64,000 nucleotides of DNA from Diplonema japonicum (Eukaryota > Euglenozoa > Diplonemea > Diplonemida > Diplonemidae). Below the pieces are notes generated by a model. The model was not told the DNA's origin and searched no databases. It saw only the letters and a list, made by a program, of their open reading frames with translations. The translations under genes were made by a program, and so were the position numbers. Shown piece by piece: positions 10,079 through 22,389 of this stretch; position 1 is the first letter of the stretch, and each line of letters opens with the position of its first letter. The stretch covers positions 651,726 to 715,725 of the forward strand of contig OZ025663.1 of NCBI GenBank assembly GCA_964019335.1, given 5' to 3'.

Positions 10079-10374
10079 AAAACTAAGGTTGTTTTAGTGT
10101 ATTTTACCCCCCCCCCCCTGTAAGTATCAATAAAAAAGGAGCTACTGATGTGGACAACAACAAACCCCCCCCACCACCACCACCAACCCGTTTTTTTTTC
10201 CGACTTTTACAGATAACAAGCCTTATTTAGAGGGCCCCGGGGTTTTCTTTTGCCCCTTTTTCTTTTATATCCCCCCCCCTACCCCCCCGCGTATGATGAA
10301 CGGGAGAACGAAAAAGTAACAGGAAGAAGGGGGGGGAGAAAAAAGGAAAGAGGGAAAAAAAGAAAAGGAGAAAA

Positions 10375-12898
10375 ATGGATGATTCAGAATACCCCGAAGC
10401 GGAAGACAAGGAAAGATTGGAGAGAGAATGGGACGATTTGAAGACCAACGGATTCAACACCCTGCTGACGGTTGTGGAGGGTGGGTACACAAAGCCTTTC
10501 GACCACACAACATGGATGCATTATTATACAAAGGTGTACAACCTGTGTACACACTGCAAGCTTGGCCCCGGTGATCCGTCGAGCAAGGCGCCAACGGGGA
10601 TACTGTACAAAAGGTTCGGGGAGGTGCTCACAGATTACCTCAAGGAGCGACGGATATCAACGGCTCAAAGTGGCGAAATGCTTTTGAAAGAGGTGGTCCA
10701 GAAATGGAAGAACCACAAGCTGATCGTGAAGTGGATGCAACGTCTCTTCGTCTACCTGGACCGGTACTACACCAAACACAACAGCTGCGATCAGCTGACA
10801 GAGTTCGGGTTGAAATGCTTCTTCAACGAAATTTACTCCTCCATAAAAATAGACCTCCGTAACGCGATTTTCAAGCATATCCACCGGGAGAGGACGGGAG
10901 AGAACGTGGACAGAAGCCTACTCAAGGATGCGATTTCCCTTTTTGTGGAGATGGGCATGAGCTCTCTTAACGTGTACAGCTCGGATTTTGAAAAACCATT
11001 TTTGAAGTTCACGGAAGAGTTCTACGAAAGGGAGGCTGCACAATGGGTGGCGGAAGACTCGGCGACAGAGTACATGAAAAAAGCAGAGCAACGACTGGCA
11101 GAGGAAGCCCAGCGTGCTGCGGCGTACCTCCATCAAAACTCCGAGAAGGGCCTCACTGAAGCCGTTGAAAATAAGCTCCTTGCAGATCACCAGAGAACCC
11201 TCCTTGAAATGGAGAACTCAGGCTTCATCGCTCTTCTCAGGGACAACAGGCTGGATGACATCCACCGGACGTACCGGTTGTTCTCACGCATCTCAAAGGG
11301 GATCGACCCCATCGCCCGGCTCATGTACGAGTTCGTCACAAACGAAGGGAAGCAGATAGTGTCAAAGCACTCCAACACGACGGACCTCTGCTTCAAGGCC
11401 TACACCAACGACCTCCTCGCGTTGCACACAAAATACAAGAAGATCCTTGCGGAGCAGCTTGACAACAACCCCACCTTCCAGAAGGCGGTCAAGGACGCTT
11501 TTGAAGCATTTGTCAATCAGCAGCTTCAGTGCATCGTCAAAGGCGCCGCACCACGCACACCCCCTGCCAAGGTATCCCTAGTAGCACAACCGTAATCCCC
11601 CCCCCTCAGGTTTACTCGTCGGAGCTCATCGCCAACTACTGCGACATGCTTATGAAGAACGTGGTCGAGAAGATCGGCGATGACGAACTTGAAGACATCC
11701 TCGAGCAGGTCGTCGCTGTATTCGGGTACATCAGCGACAAGGACCTGTTCCAGGAGTTCTACAGGTCTGCAACACCTTTTTTTCTTTGAATTGAGCCCTT
11801 CACCACACCTACACCTTGCAGGAAGCAGCTGTCGAAGCGTCTCCTCATGACCACCGTGAACGAAGACTCAGAGCGCAGCTTGATCTCGAAGCTCAAGATG
11901 CGGCAGGGAGCACCGTACACAAGCAAGCTGGAGGGCATGATCACCGACAAGAATGTGTCTCAGGATCTGCAGGCGAAGTTCAAGCAGTACCAGCTGGACA
12001 ACGGCATCAGCTTTGGGTTCGATTACACGATGCAGGTGCTTACGATGGGATGCTGGCCTGCCTTCCCTATGCACACATTGAAGCTTCCTGACCAGGTGGA
12101 GGGTGCAATGGAGAGGTTCCAGACGTTCTACGACTCGATTACACAGGTGTGCAAGAAAGAAGTACTTAATTTAACCATACAGAGCCGCAAGCTGAAGTGG
12201 GTACACTCCTTGAGCACAGTGACGTTGGATGCGTTGTTCAACAAACAAAAGTTCCAGCTTCAGCTTTCGACTGCCTTCCAGGCGTGCGTGCTGCTCTTGT
12301 TCAACAACAGAGAAGTTCTGACAGGGGACGAGATTGCCAAGGAGCTGACGCTTCCTTGGGAGGAGGTCAAGAAGGCACTGCAATCACTTGCGATGGGGAA
12401 ATACAGGCTACTGTTGAAGGACGTGGCTCCCGGAGCGAAGGTCTTGAAGACCGTTGACGAGACCGACACTTTTAGAGTGAACACGGGTTTCACAGACAAG
12501 TCAAGGAAGCTGAAAATCTCAACTGTGGTGGCGAAGGTCAACCTCAAGGCATCTGTGCAGGTATGGGGGAAGAAGGACCCACGCAATAAATAACTTTTTT
12601 AAAACCAGGTTCAGCAAACAGTGGAGGAAGACAGACGGCACGCCATCGAGGCGTGCGTGGTGAGGATTATGAAAAGCCGAAAGACAATGGAGCATCCCTT
12701 ACTTGTATGGAAAGAAACAGAAGAAAAAAAAGAAGAAACACTCTCACACCATCCCAGATCGGGGAATGCATCTCCCAGCTGTCCAACCATTTCAAGCCAG
12801 ACCCCCGCCATATCAAGAAGAGGATCGAAGACCTCATCCTCAGGGAGTACATCGAGAGGGACCCTGAGAAGACGAGTCTTTACCGATATGTGGCATAA
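10375..12898 (+). CDS. CUL1: cullin, CUL1 type
   Basis: Scaffold of a cullin-RING ubiquitin ligase. Six exons: 10375-11571, 11610-11764, 11822-12146, 12183-12560, 12609-12704, 12758-12898; introns of 38, 57, 36, 48 and 53 nt. The product is 763 residues, close to human CUL1 (776). The N-terminal cullin repeats are followed by the cullin homology segment (F-Y-R-K-Q-L-S-K-R-L-L, then S-K-L-K, then Y-T-S-K-L), and the winged-helix end has V-V-R-I-M-K-S-R-K, whose Lys (K707) is the neddylation site. The 36-nt intron at 12147-12182 has no stop and keeps frame; without it the alignment to cullins is restored at S-R-K-L-K-W. Two donors are unusual (GTCTG, GTGTG). The leader is purine-rich without a nearby CAG. 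Confidence 0.95.
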
Positions 12899-14118
12899 GT
12901 GAATAATAGGAAAGAAGCAGAAGGTCTTGTAATAAATGAGAAAGAGGGATACTACACAATTCTATGGTTACTTGAGAAGAAGGGGGATGGGAGGGGGGAC
13001 ACTGGTGTTAAAATAATTTGGGGGGGGATTAGAAAATAAGAAAATGAAAAAAAAGAAGAATAAAAAAAAAAAAGAAGCCTTCTTCCCCTTTTGTTGCATG
13101 ACAATACGTGCGGTATTATTATTATTTTTTTTGTAGTGTTGTTCCCATCTTGCCTCGTCTTACTTTTTATGGGCTGCTGCCAAGGACACGAATAAGGATG
13201 AAGAGGCACTTTTTTTTTTCAAGTACAGCGCGGCCGGTGAGCGCAAAAACGCATACCTTAAAAGAATAGTTTTTTCTCCTTCTTCTCTCCTGTCATCCAT
13301 CTTTATGGCACCTGGGGCATTCCCCCCTTTTTTTTTTGTTGCCATTCATTGATGGGTTGCAAGCACTTCTACCTACACAGTGAACGTCCTCGTTCACCAA
13401 ACTTAGCGAAGAACAGGAAGAAAAAAAAAGAAAAAAGAGGGGGGGGTCACCCACCTAGATTTTGGTTTTCTGTAGTGTGCATTTACTTTTTTTTATAGCA
13501 CCTCACATCTTTAGGTGCTCCTCCATCGTAGTGATTCTCCCCCCCCCCCCCACCAGCTTTCTTGTGCATACCATTTTCTAAAGCTCTTTTTTTATCCACG
13601 ACACCAACGAGGAAGGTAGGTTTTGAAATAAAATTTCTGAGAAGATCTTTTTGTCTTTGCTTGTCTGGGGGGGGGGGGGGGGGGGGGGGTTGCATAGGTA
13701 GGTTGCTGAATCGCAGCCATACAAATGAAAGAAAAAAAAAAGAAAAAGATGAAACCTGCATTAAAGATTTAAGAAGAATGAAAAAAAGAGAGAGAAAAAA
13801 AACAACAACAACAAAGAAAAGAAAAAGAAGAATTCCACACCACCCCCCCCCCCCCCCCCCCCCCCTTGCCATAGACTTGATTTACCCCCCCACATTTTTA
13901 TTTCCCTTTCATTTCTCACCACTTTTTTATTCAAAATGCAACTTGAGCAAAAAAGAAAAAAGAAAAAAAGACAGAGGACCTTGTGTCTGAGCAAAAGTAT
14001 TAAATTCTAAGTTAAACAACAATGGATCGCCTGAAATAAAGGGGGGGCAAAAAAATACAACAAAAAAAAGGGCCGGCTGTGCGGGTGGGGGGGGGGGGGG
14101 AGAAATCGAATTTATGAA
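12899..14118. other. gene-free spacer with G23/C23 runs and a dispersed 55-bp repeat
   Basis: About 1.2 kb. Contains copy 1 of the 55-bp repeat (13221-13275), a run of 23 G (13667-13689) facing a run of 23 C (13843-13865) about 150 bp away, and many A/T tracts. Frames in this region are low complexity. No coding gene supported. Confidence 0.6.
13221..13275. repeat. 55-bp dispersed repeat, copy 1
   Basis: Identical over 55 bp to 27960-28014 and unrelated outside it. It is GC-rich at one end, holds a small hairpin (GCG-CAAAAA-CGC inside GGT/ACC) and ends in T6 on the + strand, as a Pol III transcript end would. Read on the minus strand it contains AAG/GTATGCG, an exact match to this genome's splice donor. 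Role unknown: small RNA, shared promoter piece or transposon remnant. Confidence 0.6.
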
Positions 14119-17100
14119 ATGTCAGTTCATGGGAAAGTTAGTTCAGAGACCGGGGATCTTGCGTTTGAGCCACCGGAGGTGAGCAAGATGAGGAAGAGCT
14201 TTGACAACTATGCAGACCTTCGAAGTGTTGAGATGATAGATATACACGCTGACAAACACATGGAGAAGATGTTGCGCGACAAGCTAGCGCTTCATCACAG
14301 ATCGCTCTTCATCTTCAGCAAGGATAATAAAATACGCGTTTTTGTTTTCCGGCTGACCCACCACAGGCTGTTTGAGGCATTGGTTATCATTCTGATCTTT
14401 GCAAACTGCTTCTTTCTCGCAATGGATGACCCCACGAAGTCCGAATCAGAGCAGCCCCCTTACTTGCTACACATGGAGTATTTCTTCACTGCTGTGTTTG
14501 CCTTCGAGATGTGCCTCAAGGTCTTCGGACAGGGCTTTGTCCTCCATGAGGGGAGCTACCTTCGGAACGGGTGGAATGTTCTTGACTTCTTCATCGTCAC
14601 GCTGTCCTTTCTCGCCTTCCTGCCTTTCTTCGGGAACTACTCTGCCATCCGTATGCTTCGCGTCCTCCGCCCGCTACGGTCGATCAACGGCATCCAAGGT
14701 CTCAAGAACATTGTGAACGGTCTTCTTTACAGCGTCAAGAAGCTTGTCAACGTTCTTGCCCTGGGCGCCTTCCTTTTCTTCATTTTCGGCATCATCGGTG
14801 TGCAGCTGTGGGCCGGCCTCTTCCAGTTCCGCTGCCAGGAGTGCTACCGCGGTGACGGCGAGCGATGCACCGCCGGGAACGAGACTGACGAGGGCCAGCT
14901 CCTGATGCTCCCCAACGTGTCCCTCTACGACCCGCCTCGTTACTGCAAACGCGGTGCCACCTCCGACGGCTTCAACTCCATCTGGGGACGGCCCTGCGAA
15001 GAAGGCTACGTTTGCGTCGACACCGACGAGAACCCGAACTACGGGTATACCAGCTTCGACTACATCGGTGCAGCATTCCTAGCCATATTCCAGTGCATCA
15101 CAATGGAAGGCTGGACGGATATTATGTACATAGTGCAAGACGTGTGGGGCAACCTGGGGTGGATATACTTCGTCATGCTGGTGGTGCTGGGCTCCTTCTT
15201 CGTCCTGAACCTCGCGCTTGCCGTCATCAACGAGCAGTTCAACACCATCCGTGCCGAGACTGAAAAGGAGCACCAGGAAGCTATCGAGAGGATGAAGGGT
15301 GCCCTTGCTCTGGCGCAGGCAACGCTTGGGGGGGACAACATCTCCGTCGGTGACGCGCTGTACGTGAGGGACATGCCGTCTGACCCGTGGAGGCTGGGCA
15401 TCGTGTCGGGCTTCATCGATGCAGATCCCGTTGTGAAGACGGGGGATGGGTTCGAAAAGGTGTGGTTCATGTACCAGCTGCAAGATGAGGAGGAAATGAC
15501 AGACGTGACAGACGATGTCGAGATGGAAGACAAGGCGAGTCAGGTGCTTGGTCAAAGTGGCATCGCCAGTGAGTGCAGGCATAGTGTTAACCGCCGTGAA
15601 AGCCAACGCATCAGCTTCGTTCCTAAGGAGCGCAAGAGTGTCATAGTAGTGGAAAAGAAACGCGGTCCCTTGATGCAAGTATGGCTCAAGCTGCGCTGGA
15701 CATGCTTTTGGATCGTAAAGTGGCGGTACTTCCAGCCGTTCATCATCACCTGCATCGTCGTCAACACCGCGCTGCTGGCAAGTGAACACCACCAACAGCC
15801 ACGGCAGCTCACCAAGTTCCTTGACACGGCCAACGTGGTGCTCACCATGATCTTCACGGTGGAAATGCTGCTCAAGCTGCTCGCTTCTGGCTTCAAGGGT
15901 TATGTCGAAGACCCTTTCAATGTACTGGACGGTGCGGTGGTCATAATGTCTATCGTTGAGTTTGCCTTCTCCGGGTCTTCTACTGTAAGCGTTTTCAGAG
16001 CGCTCCGTCTTCTGAGGGTCTTCAAGCTTTTGAAAAACTTCCCAGGCCTGCGCAAACTCATCACCGTGTGCCTGAGCGCCATACGCGACACAGGATACCT
16101 CAACAGTATCATCTTGTTGTACATCTTTATCGCAGCTTTGGTTGGGATGCAGTTTTTTGGGGGAAAGTTCTATTTTCCAGACAGGGACGAACCGAAGCCT
16201 CGTGCGACCTTCGACTCATTCTACTGGTCCTTTTTGAGTGTTTTTCAGATTTTGACACGAGACGATTGGGTGGTTATCATGTGGGATGCCATGCTCGGAG
16301 TGGGCAGTGCTTCTTGCATGTACTTTCTGGTGCTTGTGGTGTGTGGGGATTTCCTCATCCTGAACCTGTTCCTTGCCATTCTCATCCAGTCTTTTGACTC
16401 CTCAATGAGTAGTAACGTAGAGGACGACTGTGGGACTGAATCAGACGACGAGGTGGCACCACCCGAAGCACCAAACAGGGAAGACCGCAAGAGGCAGTCG
16501 TTGATGTCAAACCCTGTCATGAAGCGCGCTTCCGTGTTGTTCAACATCATCAATAAAGAGGACATGCAAAAGCAATCCGTGAAAGACATCAAGGTGTCTT
16601 TGAAGCAGCACAACTCATGGGTTCACCTTCAGCATCAGCAGGCTGCGTACCGTCGTGCCTCGATGCTTGAGAACAACGATCTTATGGATGAGAATAAAAC
16701 GGAGGAGTCGGAGTCTTTCGTGAACAACATCGCACCCCTTCCGACGGCGGGCACGCCCAGGTCAAGGAGGTCTTCTATCTTTGAGGACATGTCGGGCCCT
16801 TTCTTTTCGAGCTTCTACCGCGGGGTTTCGATCCCGTTGCCGCCCAAGATGGGTTTCATCGAGTACTGCAACGAATGCGGCGATACTTATATGAACACAC
16901 ACGAAGAAGCGAAGGAGGCCCACATCAACATCTGCTCTCTCGTGCAGCTGCGGAAGTTACGCCAGCATCGCGTCCGAGAGGTTTTCTTCAGCATGCGCGA
17001 GGTCGGATACACAACACGGGTGAGGAACGAGAAAGCATTAGGCATGCTCTGGGAGGTAGGGCTGCTGTTAGACCAAACGCTTGAAGAATGGGGATATCTC

Positions 17101-19907
17101 ACCATCACAGATGTGTGTCAGATTTTAGACGAGCAGAACAAGGTCTTGCAGCTACGCATCGGCGAAGAGGTGGTCGGGGGGTCTCTGGTCAACTTCGTCA
17201 CGGCGAACAAGCCAAGGTTGTACAAGACAAACGGTGGCAACTCGTTATGCCTGTTTGGCGAGAGTAACTGGTTCCGGTTGATGGTTTGCAAGATTGTAAA
17301 GGATCCTCGGTTTGAAAACCTTATTCTGGTGTGCATCATTGTCTCGTCGTTGCTGATGGCGATGGAGAACCCAAGGCAGGATCTGTCGGGCACGACTCTG
17401 GGCGATTTCCTGTATGTTAACAACATGCTATTCACGTCTATCTTTGTCGTGGAGATGATGCTGAAGCTAGTTGCGTTCGGACTGATCTTCGGCAAGTCTC
17501 ACCCCGACTCCCCCTACTTACGCGATTCGTGGAACATCATGGATGGTATTATTGTGATTGTCTCTGTGCTATCCATCGCACTAGCTTCGTCCACCTCAAA
17601 TTTGTCGTTTCTCAAGGTGTTCCGTACCTTCAGGGCGCTGAGGCCCCTTCGTGTCATCTCGAGGAATGTTGGCCTCCGTATGGTAGTCATCACCCTCATG
17701 CAGTCCATGTGGGGGATTGGTAATGTCGCAGTCATTTCTCTGTTGGTGTTCTTGGTTTTTGGAATTCTTGGTGTTCAATTGCTAGCGGGAAAGCTTTACT
17801 ACTGCACTGACACCACCATCAACTTCCAAGAAGCTTGCTACGGTTGGTACGTGGACCCTTCGACGGAGGAGCTGGTGATGAGGATGTGGAAGAACAAGTC
17901 TAGACAGCACTTCGACAACATCTTCAGGTCACTTCTCACCCTGTTTGAAATCTCTACGTTGGAGCTATGGAGCACCATCATGTACGAGTCGCTAGATGCT
18001 GTAAACAAACGGGAGGCCCCGAGGAGAGATAACAACATGTTTTACGGAATCTTTTTCGTGGCCTTTGTCATCGTGGGTGCATTCTTCATTTTGAACCTTT
18101 TTGTCGGTGTCGTGATTCACAACTACAACGAGGTCAAGGTGAAGGAGGACGGTCTGCATTTCCTTTCTGAGGAGCAGAAGCTTTGGATCGAGACACAGCG
18201 CATGATGCTCAATTTCAAGCCGATTGTCAAGATGCGGGTCCCCCAAAGCGAGAACAGGAAGAATGTGTACTACAGCATCAGAACACCATACTTCGAGCTC
18301 ACCATCGGTGTCTGCGTCTTTCTCAATGTCCTCTTGATGTCTTTTGAGTATCACGACATGCCCCCCAACTTCAGGTTTGTGTTGGAAGTGGGCAACTACT
18401 TCTTCTCGGGCGTCTTCTTCATAGAAGCATCAATGAAAATCATCGCCTACGGGCTGTCGTACTTCAAGGACCCTTGGAACAGGTTTGATTTCTTCTTGGT
18501 TCTGCTCTCGATGCTGGACGTGTTTTTGGCGGTGTTTCGAAGCACAGGACTGCCCGTGAACACGTCTCTACTGCGTGTGTTTAAGATTTTCAGGATAATG
18601 AGAATCCTACGACTTGTGAAGGCGGCGAAAGATGTCCGGGTGCTGCTCGAGACGGTGTGGTACTCCTTGCCGTCTATCGCAAACATCGGAGGCTTTCTTG
18701 GTCTCCTATTCTTCATCTACGGCATTCTTGGTGTGAACCTCTTCGCGCAGGTGAAACAGGGCGAGTACCTCACGTATCACGCCAACTTCGAGACCTTCCC
18801 GAACGCCATCCTGCTGCTGTTCAGGATGGTGACCGGCGAGAACTGGAACGGAGTGATGCACGACACAATGGTCACAGCACCCGACTGTGGTAACGATACA
18901 CGGTGGAACGACTGTGGTGACCCCGAAACCGCTCCTTTGTATTATGTGTCTTTCTTGCTGATGGCAGGTTTCGTTCTCACCAACCTGTTTGTTGCCATCA
19001 TCCTGGATAACTTCGGGACAACCATGCAGCTGGAGAAGAGCGAACTGCGTCTCAACGACCTACACAGGTTTATCGAGATCTGGGCGGACTTCGACCCAAC
19101 TGCGGAACTCACTATCCGCACCCTGCTGCTGCCAACCTTCTTGGAGAGGCTCGGCCCGCCGTTGGGTATTTCTAGAAGAACGTCACGTGTTGAGATCCTT
19201 AAAAGAACGCGGAACTACTGCATCCCGGAGCATGGAGGGGTTATCCACTTCATCGAGACGATCATCCCCCTTGCGAGGCATTGCATGAATGAGAAGTGGC
19301 AGGACTCAACAGAGCACAAAGACCTGCGCGACCAAGAAGATTCATGGCGGCAAGCATTCCCTGATATCAATGACTTGCCTGTGCTGAGGGTAAGGCAGAG
19401 GCGAGCCACCGTTGACCATTACTTTGCATCAACTTACATTGCAGCAGCATACAGACGGCGACGGGCACGGGAGGTAGTTTACAAGATGCGTGTCGCAAGA
19501 AACTACGAACTGACTGGGTTCTACCTCACACAAGTATGGTTTTACTAATGAAGACACCACTACAGGTGAAGATCTGGGGCTGCTTACCCAACGGTACCTA
19601 CGCAGTAGAAGACTTCGAAGAGTTCATCAAGCTGCCGAAGCCTGATGACGAGGGAGTAGAAAGAATGCGAAAGAGGGCTATTCGGGGGTTTGTCAGCACG
19701 CACAGCCTACCATCATACGTCCAGGACAAGCTCGTTGAAGCACCTGCCGACATCTCCTTTGTCGTGATCTCTGACTTGCTGCGCACTAAATACGTCACCC
19801 CTGCTATTGTTTATTCCAGCATTACAGATGCTGATATTGCTGCAGGCAACACAAACGCGTGCAGAAATGTGAAGGCAGAATCATCTAATTGCCAAGAAGT
19901 TAAATAA
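14119..19907 (+). CDS. four-domain voltage-gated cation channel, calcium-channel-like
   Basis: Two exons, 14119-19533 and 19566-19907, with a 32-nt intron whose middle reads TACTAAT (branch-point-like); 1918 residues. Four repeats of six helices. S4 segments carry regularly spaced Arg/Lys in all repeats. Pore sites read T-M-E330-G-W, T-R-D715-D-W, T-L-E1282-L-W and T-G-E1574-N-W, an E/D/E/E ring that predicts Ca2+ selectivity rather than the Na+-channel DEKA. The linker between repeats II and III contains a C2HC zinc-finger-like motif (C917, C920, H935, C939). The C-terminus has an Arg-rich IQ-like helix before the splice site. Likely in plasma or flagellar membrane. No CAG precedes the ATG; the start is the first ATG after a G-rich tract. 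Confidence 0.93.
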
Positions 19908-20140
19908 ATAATCTAAACTCGCCCCCTCTTCTTTACCAAGAAGAGTAAACGTTGCACTTACATCTACTTTGTTGCCTTCTATTTATCCTTTTATTTTCGT
20001 ATTTTCATCATTCGAGCGCAAACGATTCTAGCAGCTCGCCACTCTGGGATGAACCTGTCTATAGTATTCAGAGCCGTCTCAAGAAACATAGAAATAATAG
20101 TTCCCGGTATTACCAATACAGCGATCACGAACACAGCAAA

Positions 20141-21484
20141 ATGGAAGTGTCCCTCAAAGTGCAAGTGATTAGAAACGGTGAGGTCGTGCAGAACAGGAGG
20201 ATCAGGTTGTGCAACCCGACTTTCGCAGTAGTAAGCAGGGTGGTGAGTGCGTGGGTGCCTGGCGAAACGGTTCTAAAGTACATCGACGATGAAGACGATG
20301 AGGTGACGATGGACACTGAGGGAGAGTGGATAGAGTGTCTCAAGGTCTGTGGGGCACTCCCTGCTATAAAGATCAGGGTGCACAAGAGTTCCAGCAAGTG
20401 TCGCCCTGACCCCCTGCCGGCCGTGGAGGTCTCCTCCTACCGAAGCGGGCTTGGTGGGAAATGTGATAACTGCAACTTCACCGTTACAGGCATCACATCG
20501 GGGCACTGCTGCAGGAAGTGCATGATGCACCCGGGAAACCACGGCCCCAGGTGCAAGGCAACACCCTACACAGAGCCTGAGCAGAAAGAGGTTGAAGGCA
20601 AGCAGGAAGTGGTGTTCGCATACCTCCGTCAGCAGCACGGCTTCGACATCCTCAAGAAGCTGCTTACAGGAGATATCACGCCAGCTGAGCTGAAGTACGA
20701 CACGTGGCTCACGGTGCGGCCCTGCGGTGGGGACGTAGAGCTCGATGTCACCATCAACGAGTTCTCGCAACACCTATTCAGCACAGGGCTTCAGCTCATG
20801 AACACCGCAGACTACGCGGGGGCACAGCTGTGCTTCCACAACGTAACTCTCATCGATGAGGACTGCGCCCTTGCGTACTACAACAGTGCGTGCTGCGAAG
20901 CGCTTCTCAACAATCAGCAGGCGGCGGTGGCGCTTCTCCACAAGTCGGTGGAGCATGGCTACACCGACCGCAAGTTCATGGCGGCTGACGATGACTTGAT
21001 CGCGTTGAGGGGACTGCCGGAGTTCCTTGATCTTTGTGAGGAGCCTGTTGAGAGTGAAGAACCCGCGAAGGAGAGCACGAAGCGGAGGAAGAAGAAGTCA
21101 CCGAAGAAGATGAAGTGTGAGACGGAGGGTTGCGAGGGGTTTGCGCGCTCGAGGGCCCACGGGTACTGCTGCAAGAGCTGCTGGAAGCACAAGGGGGCGA
21201 AGCATGGTAAGTCGTGCAAGGTGGGGTGTGAACGTGTCGGAACGGCTGTGACACAGACACAAGAGGTGCCAATCTTGACTGAGACGACGGCTTTCCTGGA
21301 CATCCCGCCTGTTGAGATCACACAGCAGGTGGAACCTGTAGAGCACACTGAGGTCATTCCTGTGTACGACACGCAGCTGACGACCCTTGCCGACCTTGGC
21401 TTCCCTGCTAGCGAGGCTACTATTGCCCTCCTCGACGCGCACGCTGGCGACATCCACAAGGTCATCAATGCCCTGCTGTGCTGA
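20141..21484 (+). CDS. Cys-rich repeat / TPR-like / UBA protein
   Basis: 447 residues. About residues 105-150 and 325-365 hold two copies of a Cys/His module (C-x2-C...G-x-C-C-x2-C-x9-11-H...C); the central copy of T-P-R-like helices (about 210-300) ends with the L-x-x-L-P-E-F sequence common after TPR-like bundles; the last ~40 residues fit a UBA domain (L-A-D-L-G-F, A-L-L-D-A-H-A-G-D, V-I-N-A-L-L). This suggests an adaptor that binds ubiquitin or ubiquitinated partners; inferred. A Lys-rich patch precedes the second Cys module. CACAG ends 4 nt before the ATG; codons further upstream in frame are Ser-rich and without ATG. Confidence 0.8.
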   Translation: MEVSLKVQVIRNGEVVQNRRIRLCNPTFAVVSRVVSAWVPGETVLKYIDDEDDEVTMDTEGEWIECLKVCGALPAIKIRVHKSSSKCRPDPLPAVEVSSYRSGLGGKCDNCNFTVTGITSGHCCRKCMMHPGNHGPRCKATPYTEPEQKEVEGKQEVVFAYLRQQHGFDILKKLLTGDITPAELKYDTWLTVRPCGGDVELDVTINEFSQHLFSTGLQLMNTADYAGAQLCFHNVTLIDEDCALAYYNSACCEALLNNQQAAVALLHKSVEHGYTDRKFMAADDDLIALRGLPEFLDLCEEPVESEEPAKESTKRRKKKSPKKMKCETEGCEGFARSRAHGYCCKSCWKHKGAKHGKSCKVGCERVGTAVTQTQEVPILTETTAFLDIPPVEITQQVEPVEHTEVIPVYDTQLTTLADLGFPASEATIALLDAHAGDIHKVINALLC

Positions 21485-22389
21485 GCAGTTTTGCAGAACA
21501 CGAAAAGGTTCATTGTACTACTATTGTGGGGTGCATACGTGCCGTCGGACCACCGATGGCTTGCTGAGCTATTTCCTGTTCTTACTTTTTTATTTTTATT
21601 TCCGTTTTAAAGGGAGAGGGGGGTCGTCAAAAGAGGCGTTCCCCTTAAAACTCCTTTTTATTTTACTTTATTTCATTAGTGCTCATCTTTCTTTTTTTTT
21701 CTCTTTCTTTTTTATATTTCTCCTTTTCTTTTTTGCATTCTTTTTGCAATGGCAGTCAAATCTAACCGTGCACGCCTTGAGGAAACAAAAAAAAAACACA
21801 AATTACTCCCCTATCCCATTCTTGCCCTGCCTTGTTCCTCCGTCTTTTCCCCCTCTTCGTACATAAAAAGACATTTATTCTGAGATCCCCCCCCTCTCAC
21901 CTTTTCTGCCATCCCCTGCACACACACTTTTTCTTTTGAGTCGTTTATTTTCATTCCTGCCACTCCTCCCTTTGGTTTCCCTGGCCTTTCCCTCCCGCAG
22001 TCTTCTATTTCTCCCTCACCTGTTTCATATACTTTTTATTATTTTTTGAGTACTGTAAAGCCGATGAGATTCGCACGCTATAAATACCCGAACCCTTAAT
22101 TCCGAGCTCTGAGCGCTTTTCGGGAGCACAGCAGGCTGGAAATACCACAGATTTCGTCTGTTTTGTCGAGGTTTTCTAATCGTTCCCTTTCTGTTAATCT
22201 AGATGCAGGTACAACCCAGGAATACTATCACCCTTTTCATCACTACTGGTGCTAGAAGGTCTCATTAGAACGTCCCGCTTCCCAGCCTAAACTGAGAAGG
22301 ATGATGGCAAAGGCGAAGAACACCGGCGTTTTTTTCCCGTTAGGTTTTAGGTCCAGATTCCATTCTCCTTGAGTTCAAATAGGTAGAAC
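21485..22389. other. spacer with T-rich half and mixed-composition half
   Basis: About 900 nt. The first 550 nt is pyrimidine-rich without a gene. From about 22050 the composition becomes balanced and contains a possible C/D-box small nucleolar RNA (22057-22120) and further GATGATGG/CTGA-like boxes near 22290-22310. No open frame worth calling. Confidence 0.5.
22057..22120 (+). ncRNA. candidate C/D-box snoRNA
   Basis: A terminal stem AAAGC/GCTTT encloses a C-like box (CGATGA, 22062-22067, one change from TGATGA) and a D box (CTGA, 22109-22112), about 41 nt apart, the layout of a short C/D snoRNA. No target match could be tested. Weak motif content, so chance is possible. Confidence 0.25.
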
